Source: Rachicladosporium sp. CCFEE 5018
Lineage: Eukaryota; Ascomycota; Dothideomycetes; Cladosporiales; Cladosporiaceae
Assembly: GCA_002077045.2 (NCBI GenBank)
Contig: KZ111150.1
Coordinates: 1,089,826-1,105,818, forward strand
Length of the DNA: 15,993 bases
Reading direction: 5' to 3'
Below the pieces are notes generated by a model. It was not told where the DNA came from. It did no database searches and was given only the letters and a program-made list of their open reading frames with translations. Positions 1-8,129 of this stretch are shown here, in pieces (the stretch's first letter is position 1; each line of letters begins with the position of its first letter). Position numbers and translations under genes: made by a program.

Positions 1-2513
1 TTGGCTTCAACTATGTGCATCCTGTGGGTGCACTCGTCGATCGCTCACGCGGAATTCCAGAAGACCTCGCACTCGAACCCAGGGACTGCTTCTTCTTGTA
101 CCACGCGATGAAGCGTCACCAGACGGACGCTTACCCTATGCCTACGTCCTTGAGTCCAGCAAATGCGCTGCCCAAGGAGCTCAGGAAGAAAGAGATTCTG
201 CAGTGGGAGAAGGATCTCAAAGACGTGCTCAGGAAGTGGATGGCGGATAACTCCTCGCCTTACGCAGGTCTGCTGAAAGAGCTTGAAGCCGAATTCCGAG
301 ACGAGAAACGCGAGATGTTGCAGGCTACGAACACAGCTGACTCTACTGCTACCGACAGCTATGAAGTCAAGGAGGACCCCACGAGCAGCACACTGCCGAT
401 GCTCTGCCGGCTTCACGAGCAGGATGCGCTACCCGCTATTCTCTTCAATTACGATCGTCATCAGTGCGAGAACATCTGCGAGATCGTACTCAATCAGCTG
501 CAAGAGTCTGAGGCCACGCAGCGTAAGAGCGGCCCGAAGTGGCAGAAGACGCTTGAGAAATGGGAGCAATGGAAGAAGATCCAGCTTAAGGAAGCCAAGA
601 CCGCGAATGCAGCCAGCAAGGCGAAGAAGAGCAAGGGTGATGATGAAGATGGCGACCGTGAATCCAAGCTAGATCAGGCACGTGATGCCGGTGGCGCTGA
701 CACCAGCGTTTGGGACAACTTCAATCCGGATGCTGCACAGGAAGGTTATCATTTCGCCGACTTCAGCAGGGTTCAGCAGTCCGAGCTGGACAAATATACC
801 GGTCAACTCGGTGCGCGCGGTATTGCTCAATGGCTCATCGACGCTCTTGGTCGTGGTATTGGCGTCCATCACGCTGGTATGAATCGAAAGTACCGCCAGA
901 TTGTCGAGATCCTGTTCCGCAAGGGTTTCCTGCGAGTCATCATCGCCACCGGCACGCTTGCACTCGGTATCAACATGCCTTGCAAGACCGTTGTCTTCAG
1001 TGGTGACTCTGTTTTCCTCACTGCGCTCAACTTCAGACAGTGCGCCGGTCGTGCTGGGCGCCGTGGCTTCGATCTGCTTGGGAACGTGGTCTTCCAGGGC
1101 ATCTCACGGGAGAAGGTCTGCCGGCTCATTAGCTCTCGCCTACCCGATCTCAATGGTCACTTCCCGATCACGACTACCTTAGTGCTGCGTCTCTTCACTC
1201 TTCTTCACGAGTCGAAGAATGCGAAGTACGCCATCAGTGCAATCAATGCGCTCTTGTCGCAGCCACGTCTGCACATGGGAGGTCAATCGTTCAAAGACCA
1301 GACGATGCACCACCTGCGCTTCTCGATTGAGTATCTACGTCGCCAGTACTTACTCAGCCCTTCAGGTGCGACTCTGAACTTCGCCGGGCTCGTCAGCCAC
1401 CTGTACTTCACAGAGAACTCCTCCTTCGCCTTCCATGCCCTGCTCAAGGAGGGCTACTTCCACGAGCTATGTGCGAACATCAATAAGCAGGAGAAGGCGA
1501 CTACCGAGACACTCATGCTTATCATGGCTCACCTGTTCCAGCGCATTCCCTGTCGCCAGTCTGATCAGGAGTTCCGTGAGAAAATGAAGAGAGCTTCGTC
1601 CATTATCTTCCTACCTCCTCTGCCGAAGAAGGCTGCACACATCCTGCGCGAGCACAACAGGCAGACTTTAGACATCTTCAAGACGTACGTCGAGACTTTC
1701 GTGGAGCAGCACGTTGATCATGCAGACCGCCAGCTTCCGCTTACCGGCTTGATGGCGGGTGGAGAGGGTGAAGCGACTGACGCAGTACGCGCACTACCAC
1801 CCACGCACATCCGCTCGGCTTTCGTCGCACTATCAGGAGCTAGCGATCAGTTCACTAGCATCCACGATCTTTGCCAGACCGTCCGTGACGGTGTCTTCTT
1901 GGAGGAGGCAGTGATTCCTCACATTGATGTTTACCCTGACGAGATGGAGGTGCCGCTCAACGCCTGGCTACTGGACTTCTTCAAGCACGGCGACATCAAC
2001 ACGATCGAGAAAGCCAATGGTATCCGTCGCTCCGACATCTGGTTCCTGCTCAATGACTTCTCCCTGGCATTGGCAACGATCATCACCTCGCTGCAAAACT
2101 TCATGAAGATCAAGGAAGGCACTGATGTCGACATGCTAGACGTCATGGGCTCGCTTGACGCCCGTGAGGAAGCCGAAGACACCCGCGCTGGCGACGCCGA
2201 AGCTGAGAGCGAGGTCTCTGGTCCCGCTTCTAGCATCGCTGACTCCGCACACGGCGGGCCGGTGCCAGAGCGTCCAAAGGTCGTTAGCAGTCTGCGCAAG
2301 GCGAAGAACGCGGATAGCTGGGAAGATCTGGCTGACGAGGAGAGTACGAGGGCGGAGGTAGAGGCGAGGCAGAAGGCTGATAAGGAGAGACTGGAGGCTG
2401 GGTATGAGGAGGGTCCCGCTTGGGAGAAGGAAGAGGGACTGCGCAATGTGCTCAAGGCGCTGCAGGTGTTGCATGCGGAGTTCTCGCTGAAGTTCAAGGC
2501 GATGTGGGCTTGA
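1..2513 (+). CDS. DDX60/Ski2-like superfamily 2 RNA helicase, C-terminal part (5' end outside window)
   Basis: One open frame runs from the first bases to a TGA at 2511-2513. The frame is already open at position 3, so the gene starts upstream and the true start is not visible. The conserved helicase C-terminal lobe is present: a GVHHAGMNRKYR stretch near 862-897, motif V (VIIATGTLALGINMP, 936-980) and motif VI (QCAGRAGRRG, about 1038-1067). The motif I and DEAD/DEVH part must lie upstream. Before the lobe is a charged linker rich in Lys/Glu/Asp (about 580-690). After it comes a long alpha-helical region and an acidic tail (about 2150-2450). This order, and the EPRDCFFLYHAM and VHPVGAL stretches before the linker, match the large DDX60-type Ski2-like helicases rather than Mtr4 or Brr2. 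Such proteins unwind RNA with ATP; the fungal members' role is poorly known. No intron is needed in the visible part. Confidence 0.88.
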   Translation, partial: GFNYVHPVGALVDRSRGIPEDLALEPRDCFFLYHAMKRHQTDAYPMPTSLSPANALPKELRKKEILQWEKDLKDVLRKWMADNSSPYAGLLKELEAEFRDEKREMLQATNTADSTATDSYEVKEDPTSSTLPMLCRLHEQDALPAILFNYDRHQCENICEIVLNQLQESEATQRKSGPKWQKTLEKWEQWKKIQLKEAKTANAASKAKKSKGDDEDGDRESKLDQARDAGGADTSVWDNFNPDAAQEGYHFADFSRVQQSELDKYTGQLGARGIAQWLIDALGRGIGVHHAGMNRKYRQIVEILFRKGFLRVIIATGTLALGINMPCKTVVFSGDSVFLTALNFRQCAGRAGRRGFDLLGNVVFQGISREKVCRLISSRLPDLNGHFPITTTLVLRLFTLLHESKNAKYAISAINALLSQPRLHMGGQSFKDQTMHHLRFSIEYLRRQYLLSPSGATLNFAGLVSHLYFTENSSFAFHALLKEGYFHELCANINKQEKATTETLMLIMAHLFQRIPCRQSDQEFREKMKRASSIIFLPPLPKKAAHILREHNRQTLDIFKTYVETFVEQHVDHADRQLPLTGLMAGGEGEATDAVRALPPTHIRSAFVALSGASDQFTSIHDLCQTVRDGVFLEEAVIPHIDVYPDEMEVPLNAWLLDFFKHGDINTIEKANGIRRSDIWFLLNDFSLALATIITSLQNFMKIKEGTDVDMLDVMGSLDAREEAEDTRAGDAEAESEVSGPASSIADSAHGGPVPERPKVVSSLRKAKNADSWEDLADEESTRAEVEARQKADKERLEAGYEEGPAWEKEEGLRNVLKALQVLHAEFSLKFKAMWA

Positions 2514-2650
2514 GGGAGGATGCGGTTAGGGAGTCGGTGCATTGGGCGGAACAAGACAAAGCATGACTTACGCAGACATACATATGATGGAGGACAATAT
2601 TCGGTGGGTGGAGTATCGATTAGACCCGTAAAGCCGAACGTGATAGACAA

Positions 2651-2684
2651 TGCATGTGGCATTGCACATTGCCAATGCCATGCA
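2651..2684. repeat. Imperfect inverted repeat (stem-loop) downstream of the helicase gene
   Basis: The left arm is 2651-2664 (TGCATGTGGCATTG) and the right arm 2673-2684 (CAATGCCATGCA). They pair over 12 bp with a single bulged T in the left arm, around an 8-nt loop (2665-2672). It lies about 140 nt after the helicase stop codon, so it could fold in the 3' UTR RNA or be a DNA cruciform or protein site. Function is not known. Confidence 0.6.
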
Positions 2685-3017
2685 GTCGACCTGGTCGTCT
2701 TAGTACGACCGCTCATCTATGATCGTGAGGTCCATGTGCTAATATCGAGTGCGTCGCTGGTGTCATATCTCTCTAACTACGTTGCTGGGAGGCGTCGTAG
2801 CTTGTCTGATCGATACGCTCTCTCCACGGTGTCTCATGTGAATACTCGTTGTCGCGGTGTGCCCGGTCAGCCCACCACCGAGGAGTGATTGCGGTAGACT
2901 GCTGGAAGTGACGGTAGTAGTATGGCCGGATTACTCCTTCCTGAATATATACCTCGGGATAACATCGCTGATCAGGCAGGCGCGTGTCAGCTACGTACAG
3001 AAGGCACACCGCGTGGC

Positions 3018-3038
3018 CCAATTTCACGTGGCAATTGG
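3018..3038. promoter_or_regulatory. CCAAT / CACGTG / inverted CCAAT block upstream of the ADP/ATP carrier gene
   Basis: CCAAT (3018-3022), two bases, a palindromic E-box CACGTG (3025-3030), three bases, then ATTGG (3034-3038), which is CCAAT on the other strand. The block sits about 300 bp upstream of the carrier ATG. CCAAT is the site of the fungal HAP/CBC complex, which controls respiratory genes, and CACGTG is the usual bHLH site. Use here is inferred from the motifs and position only. Confidence 0.45.
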
Positions 3039-3230
3039 AGTTGTACGAGTGATATTCAACGAGAGAAACGACGGATTACAGTGCACTGTTACGAGTGTGC
3101 GGTACCCTCACAGTTCATATGAGCGGCAAAAGTCGGAACAAGGGAACCTTTCCATTGGAAGTGTTGGGCGGGTCACGGGTGTTGCCGCGGTCAAAGCGGA
3201 GCTCAATCTTGCCTCCTAAGAAAATTGAAA

Positions 3231-3332
3231 CCCTTTCGCTCTACAATACCATCTCCATCACTCCGCAACACCTTCCATCCCCATCTCCACTCACTTCTAC
3301 TCCTTCGGCACACCCTACACACATCAGCAAAG
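3231..3332 (+). promoter_or_regulatory. Pyrimidine-rich leader/core promoter of the ADP/ATP carrier gene
   Basis: The roughly 100 nt before the ATG at 3333 are strongly C/T-rich on the coding strand and end in CAGCAAAG just before the start. Such CT-rich stretches are typical of highly expressed filamentous-fungus genes and usually mark the transcription start area. No clear TATA box is visible. Confidence 0.45.
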
Positions 3333-4880
3333 ATGTCTGCCGCTGTTTCAACCCCGACCAAGGATGTCGAGTACGTTATGCGCCCGCGGGAGTGAGAGCT
3401 GGGAGCGATACCAAGTACTGACAACATGGTGTAGCCAGGCGAAGAAGTCCTTCGTAAGTCGACACTGTATATGAGCCTGTCTAGTGTCATCGCAGCTTCC
3501 GCCGACTCCAGTGAGGACCATTGGGGTAGGTGGAGGTGATGGGACGCTGGGCGCAATGGCTACAATACACACGACGCGCGCCGGACATTGGAGCTAACAG
3601 GACCTTCAGATGGGCATGCCTGGTTTCGTCGTCGACTTCTTGAGTACGTACAGCCCACTGTCTGGTTCCTATGCTCAGATCTCAAGCGATTGAGCGCTCT
3701 GTGGCCACCGGCATTGCCGCCGATAAGAGCTTGGAAACAAGATACACACCACAGGGACAGCTGCTGACAGATATTCTAGTGGGTGGTGTTTCTGCCGCCG
3801 TCTCCAAGACTGCTGCCGCACCCATTGAGCGTGTCAAGCTCCTCATTCAGAACCAGGTACGCATCAATTGCCCGTGTTGCTTCTTTAACAACATCGCATG
3901 TCAAGCCGCGCCAGGCTTGGCATTGCCGATGCGCCCGCAGCTCGAAGCTGATTTTACTGCGCAACACAGGATGAGATGCTGAAGCAGGGTCGTCTCGACC
4001 GCAAGTACGATGGTATCGTCGAGTGCTTCCGTCGTACATCACAGCAGGAGGGTGTTGCGTCGCTATGGCGTGGCAACACCGCCAACGTCATCCGTTACTT
4101 CCCTACGCAAGCCCTCAACTTTGCTTTCCGCGACACCTACAAGTCGATGTTCGGCTACAAGAAGGAGCGTGATGGTTACGCCATGTGGATGGTTGGCAAC
4201 TTGGCTTCCGGTGGTGTAAGTCGAGGCCCAATCTTGCTGGAAACGAATCTCGGCACTAACAACAATACAGGCCGCCGGTGCCACCTCGCTCCTCTTCGTC
4301 TACTCTCTCGACTACGCCCGTACCCGTCTCGCCAACGACGCCAAGTCCGCCAAGAAGGGTGGTGAGCGCCAGTTCAACGGCCTCGTGGATGTCTACAAGA
4401 AGACCCTCGCAACCGACGGTATCGCCGGTCTCTACCGTGGTTTCATGCCCTCCGTCACTGGTATCATCGTGTACCGCGGTCTCTACTTCGGAATGTACGA
4501 CTCGCTCAAGCCCGTTCTCCTCACCGGCAACCTTGAGGGCAACTTCCTCGCATCCTTCTTGCTCGGTTGGTCTGTCACCATCGGCGCTGGCATCGCTTCC
4601 TACCCTCTCGACACCATCCGTCGTCGCATGATGATGACGTCTGGTGAGGTATGTTATAATCTTGATTTCTTGCTCTACAGTGCATACGCTGATCTTCGTT
4701 CCTCAGGCCGTCAAGTACAAGTCCTCCATCGATGCCGGTCGCCAGATCATCGCCAAGGAGGGTGTCAAGTCTCTCTTCAAGGGTGCAGGTGCCAACATTC
4801 TCCGTGGTGTCGCCGGTGCTGGTGTGCTCTCGATCTACGATCAGGCACAGCTGCTCATGTTCGGAAAGGCCTTCAAATAA
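3333..4880 (+). CDS. Mitochondrial ADP/ATP carrier (adenine nucleotide translocase), seven exons
   Basis: Exchanges cytosolic ADP for matrix ATP across the mitochondrial inner membrane. My exon model is 3333-3370, 3435-3453, 3610-3643, 3780-3856, 3970-4215, 4271-4648 and 4707-4880. All introns are GT-AG and the phases close, giving 321 residues, the usual family size. The three carrier repeats are visible: PIERVKLLIQNQ (from residue 45), SLDYARTRL (150-158) and YPLDTIRRRMMM (249-260). The last contains the RRRMMM hallmark that separates ADP/ATP carriers from other mitochondrial carriers. The N-terminal 19 residues come from two tiny exons (38 and 19 nt) and are the least certain part; residues from MGMPGFVVDFL onward are solid. 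Introns are 64, 156, 136, 113, 55 and 58 nt. A pyrimidine-rich leader suggests strong expression. Confidence 0.93.
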
Positions 4881-5535
4881 ACGGATCGCCCCACGATCGA
4901 CAAACTCCGTTACACGGATTACGGCGGAGGTTGAGCATTGGTGGTCTGCATGCCTGTGAAGATTGCGGACATGGCAAAAGCGGAGTGTTTCGTCAAGAAT
5001 GGTACGATGAGTGCGAGCCTGGCGGGAAGGGCGCACATGGTTTGGGCGATGGTGGTGCATCTCACAGCACTGCCGTCGCTCTTCAGCGATGTGTACACTT
5101 ACCTCGGGCCTGGTCTGACTCTTTGCCCTGTATTACAATTTGGTTGCGCGGGAGTATAGAATGGGTTGCTACCTTCACTTGTCTCGTTACTTTCATTCCC
5201 CTTGCTCTTGCCACGTGATGTCCGGATTGAGCTTGCTACGTCATGTTCCAGAGCTGTGCATGCCACCTTGCTGCAAGGGCAGCGCGTCGCGGAAGGTCAT
5301 ATCTCATGCTTCTCACTCACCTTTGTGACCAATGTACACAGTATCTGATCACACACGTTGCTAGTCGATTGCTTTGCTGCTGGCGAAGTAAGTCAACGCC
5401 GACGAAGAAGCAATCCGTACGGAGCCAGTCAAACCCTCACGACTCATTTCTCAAGGTGCAGCTCGGTCTGTTACTCTTCCCACTTGAGCTGTTCGAAGGC
5501 GGTTCGATAGCCACAGTTGCACTTTCGGCTTCGCC
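4881..5535. other. Intergenic region after the ADP/ATP carrier gene
   Basis: About 655 nt holding the carrier 3' UTR and the promoter of the next + strand gene. I see no supported gene. Possible promoter sites are an E-box CACGTG at 5212-5217 and a CCAAT at 5329-5333, both upstream of the start at 5536. Short open frames here lack recognisable protein features. Confidence 0.6.
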
Positions 5536-6355
5536 ATGCCGCCCATCAAGCTTAACATCGACCAGCCCATCACGCCTTCGAAAGCTTCAGCAATAACACC
5601 ACAGACCGCAACAGAAGAGCCAACGAGGACCACACCTGCAAATGCTATAGCCAATACCACAGCTGCGCCGAGTAATGCGAGTGCATACTCGGCAGCACAG
5701 CCAGGAGCACCTCCAGTACCAGGACCAACGCCATTCGTAGCAAACCGCCACCTCAGGCTTCACGGACAACCCAGCCAACATCCAACGACAACCCTCACCA
5801 CCACAACCAGGAGCAGTGCCCACACCTCCCACCTCAACAACCAGCTCCGCCCCTCCACCCCCTTCAACCTCCGCCTTCTCCCCAGAGAACACCCAATCAA
5901 CGCCCTTCACCCGGCACCTAAACCAGATGCACACTTTCCCCTCGCCCTCCCAGAACCAAGCACCCACTCACTCCACTTCCACACTCCCTCCCTCGACTCC
6001 AGTGAAAAAAGGTCCAACAACCCTGAATCTCGGCCCCGTAAACCCAGTCCTCACATCCACCGGCTCCTCAGGCCCACCAGGCTACACGCAGAACGCCTAC
6101 GCGCAGGAATTGAGTCCTGCGCAGCGTGCGAGTCTGGATGCGCAGCACCAGGAGGAGAGACGGGGGAGTTGGGTTGGGGCGATTGGAGGGCTTGGTGGAT
6201 CTGGGGGCGGTGGGAGTGGAGGAGGGGAGGGAAGTGCGCAACAGGGCGTGGCGAGTGCGTGGGGCGCTGTGAAGGGCTGGGTTGGGGCTGTGGGGGAGAA
6301 GGCGGCGGAGGTTGAGGGGGAGGTTTGGAGGAGGATTAATGGGCCGGGGAAGTGA
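5536..6355 (+). CDS. Uncharacterised Pro/Gly-rich fungal protein with an unresolved frame change
   Basis: The protein opens with MPPIKLNIDQPITPSKAS at 5536 and ends at a TGA at 6353-6355, but two reading frames are needed. The N-terminal half (Ser/Thr/Ala/Pro-rich, with QPGAPPVPGPT) is in the frame of 5536. The C-terminal half is in the +1 frame, open from 5741, with QPGAVPTPP, then PGYTQNAYAQELSPAQRAS, a Gly-rich run (about 6185-6235) and a final conserved-looking VKGW...EVWRRING segment. An intron 5672-5756 (GTAATG...CTCAG, 85 nt) or 5681-5756 would join the frames in phase. Either would, however, remove the natural-looking QPGAPPVPGPT stretch, and no clear branch point is seen. One or two missing or extra bases would also explain it. 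The overall pattern is that of a conserved fungal protein of unknown function; largely disordered, no membrane segment. Confidence 0.65.
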
Positions 6356-6603
6356 CGGGATGGGAGGGCAAAATGGGGCGTGATGATTCCGGGTAGTGGC
6401 ACTGCTCGATCATCCGCCGAAAAGGGATGTACTCGCATCGTCCCTTCAAGACCTTGACAGCAATGGAAACCATCTTCAATGCAATGTCTTGGCATTGACT
6501 CCATGTCACACGGTCATCTGAAGTCCCTCATTGAACCTGCCCTTTGACTTCGAGGCACACCTAAGGTCCTTCGTAGCAATACTCACACTGCATACAATCA
6601 ACC

Positions 6604-7929
6604 ATGCAGTCCATCACGCGCTCCACCCCCCGTCTCCTCTCCCGCCGCTTATTGACCCTCCGTCCTCAAACCCGCCCCGCCTCCCGCTACAGCTCTCCCG
6701 ATGCCAGGCCTTCTGCCCTGGCAACCCCAACGGAACCTTTCACTTTCCGCGCCCCAGACTCTTCCCTAGCTAACCCCCACCCCGAAATAAACCCCTACGA
6801 TGCCGCTGCCCTTCGCACAGCGGCGCTTGAAAAGCGGAGATACCATCTCCAGCGGATGCGATTCGCGGGCATAGGACTAGTGCTCAGTCTGCTGATGACA
6901 GCGGGCGTGGTGTGGAACGTAGATCTGGATCAGATGGGTCCTGCTGAAGGGACAGGCCACAAGACAGGAGGCCTGAGGGCTGATGCGCCGAGTGGAGTGG
7001 GGGAGACGTTCCAGGGCAAGGAGGTCAAAGTCCTAGGCAGAGGGGACGGCAAGAAGATCCTGGCGAAAATTGAGGGCGAGGAGGGAGAGGTGGACTTAGT
7101 GGAGACGGGCACGAGTAGCGTTCCACACTTTCCACGGACGATCAAGATTCCTGCGGCTGCTGGCGAGGAACAGTACACCCTTCTCGGTCTGGGCATCAGA
7201 ACGGTAACATTCCTGAGCATACAAGTCTACGTCGCGGGCATGTACGTGCGGACCTCCGATCTATCGAAACTCCAAGCGCAGCTCATCCACGCCGTGAACC
7301 CCATGGCCTCTACCCTCATTCCCTCCGAGCAGGAAAATCTGCGCACCGCACTGCTAGACCCTACGCGCAGCGCAGAGCTATGGCAAAGCATCCTTTCCGC
7401 CTCCCCCGAAATCCACACAGCCTGGCGCGTCGTGCCAACGAGGAATACAGATTTCGCGCATCTGCGAGACGGCTGGGTGACGGGTATAGGCAAACGCACA
7501 GCCGAAGCTCGTCAACTCGCAGCCGCCGCGCCAGCACCACCAGCAGGGCAAGTAAAAGCGAACTCGCAATATGAGGAAGAGGACTTTGGGCTCGCGACGA
7601 AAGGTTTCATGTCCCTCTTTGCCGGCGGCAAAGCGCCAAAGGGCAGCGTCATGATCCTTTCACGGAAAAGCAACGGCGTGCTGGATGTGTGGTTTCAGGA
7701 GAAGGCTCCCAGTGGTGCGCCGGATGAGAGCAGTGTGGCGAAGGCGGGGAGCAAGACGGAGGTGAGACTGCTTGGGTCTGTGGGCGATGAGAGGATAAGC
7801 AGGTTGATATGGATGAATTATTTGGGCGGGGAGAAGGTGAGCAGTGAGGCTGCTAGGAAGGGGGTGGCGGAGGGGTGTGTGACGTTTGCTGGAAGGCCGG
7901 TGGGGAGTGGGGAGGGGATGGTGTCGTGA
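6604..7929 (+). CDS. Mitochondrial chalcone-isomerase-domain protein, Aim18/Aim46-like
   Basis: Intronless, 441 residues, stop TGA at 7927-7929. The first 30 or so residues are Arg/Ser-rich with no acidic residue, as in a mitochondrial targeting peptide. A single hydrophobic segment at residues about 87-106 looks like an inner-membrane anchor. From about residue 188 to the end runs a chalcone-isomerase fold: a GLGIRTVTFLSIQVYVAGMY strand-helix start, then the VVPTRNTDFAHLRDGW region, a KGSVMILSRKSNGVLDVWFQ segment and a final RLIWMNYLGGEKVSSEAARK helix. Yeast Aim18 and Aim46 share this targeting-peptide, anchor and domain order. They are mitochondrial inner-membrane proteins without shown chalcone isomerase activity. 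The ATG at 6604 is the first in frame and gives the targeting peptide, so I kept it. The linker at 110-175 is low-complexity and charged. Confidence 0.85.
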   Translation: MQSITRSTPRLLSRRLLTLRPQTRPASRYSSPDARPSALATPTEPFTFRAPDSSLANPHPEINPYDAAALRTAALEKRRYHLQRMRFAGIGLVLSLLMTAGVVWNVDLDQMGPAEGTGHKTGGLRADAPSGVGETFQGKEVKVLGRGDGKKILAKIEGEEGEVDLVETGTSSVPHFPRTIKIPAAAGEEQYTLLGLGIRTVTFLSIQVYVAGMYVRTSDLSKLQAQLIHAVNPMASTLIPSEQENLRTALLDPTRSAELWQSILSASPEIHTAWRVVPTRNTDFAHLRDGWVTGIGKRTAEARQLAAAAPAPPAGQVKANSQYEEEDFGLATKGFMSLFAGGKAPKGSVMILSRKSNGVLDVWFQEKAPSGAPDESSVAKAGSKTEVRLLGSVGDERISRLIWMNYLGGEKVSSEAARKGVAEGCVTFAGRPVGSGEGMVS

Positions 7930-8129
7930 TTAGCTCATAGATGGGACGGGTATGGGGACGGCGGCAAAGGTCAAAAGTTGTGTGGGAGCAAATTTTGTAC
8001 ATTATGAAGGCCATGTAGTAGTATACATCTGGACCACGCACCAGCTCGATACTAGCCACGAGCGTTCCTCAATCCGATTGCTACTCCGATCACTTACTCC
8101 GTTACCACTTCCTTCGATCTCTGCAGTGC
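7930..8129. terminator. Convergent 3' region between the Aim18-like gene and ERG24
   Basis: The two stop codons face each other across 200 nt, so both 3' UTRs and poly(A) sites must lie in or overlap this gap. There is no strong hairpin and no exact AATAAA; AT-richer sequence around 7985-8030 is the likeliest cleavage area. Overlapping antisense transcript ends are possible. Confidence 0.4.

Larger units (their letters stand above)
2514..3332. other. Intergenic region between helicase and ADP/ATP carrier genes
   Basis: About 820 nt with no convincing gene. Short open frames on both strands have no recognisable domain, and their composition is unlike the neighbouring genes. It holds a long imperfect inverted repeat (2651-2684), a small hairpin with 6-bp arms GGTCGT/ACGACC (2693-2710), a CCAAT / CACGTG / ATTGG block (3018-3038) and a pyrimidine-rich leader just before the carrier start. 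No tRNA-like cloverleaf was seen. Confidence 0.7.

Noticed and set aside
1931..2716. Long - strand open frame (261 codons) opposite the helicase tail
   Set aside because: It is antisense to well-supported helicase coding sequence, Ser-rich by codon complementarity, and has no domain or intron signals.
2520..3219. Overlapping short + strand open frames between the helicase and carrier genes
   Set aside because: No recognisable motif, Kozak-like context or splice structure, and they overlap each other in different frames.
4575..5060. 161-codon - strand open frame over the end of the carrier gene
   Set aside because: It overlaps conserved carrier exons and is His/Arg-rich without any domain, as expected of an antisense shadow.
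6097..6504. Pro-rich - strand open frame over the end of the 5.5 kb gene
   Set aside because: Its composition is the complement of the Gly-rich coding run on the + strand; no independent support.
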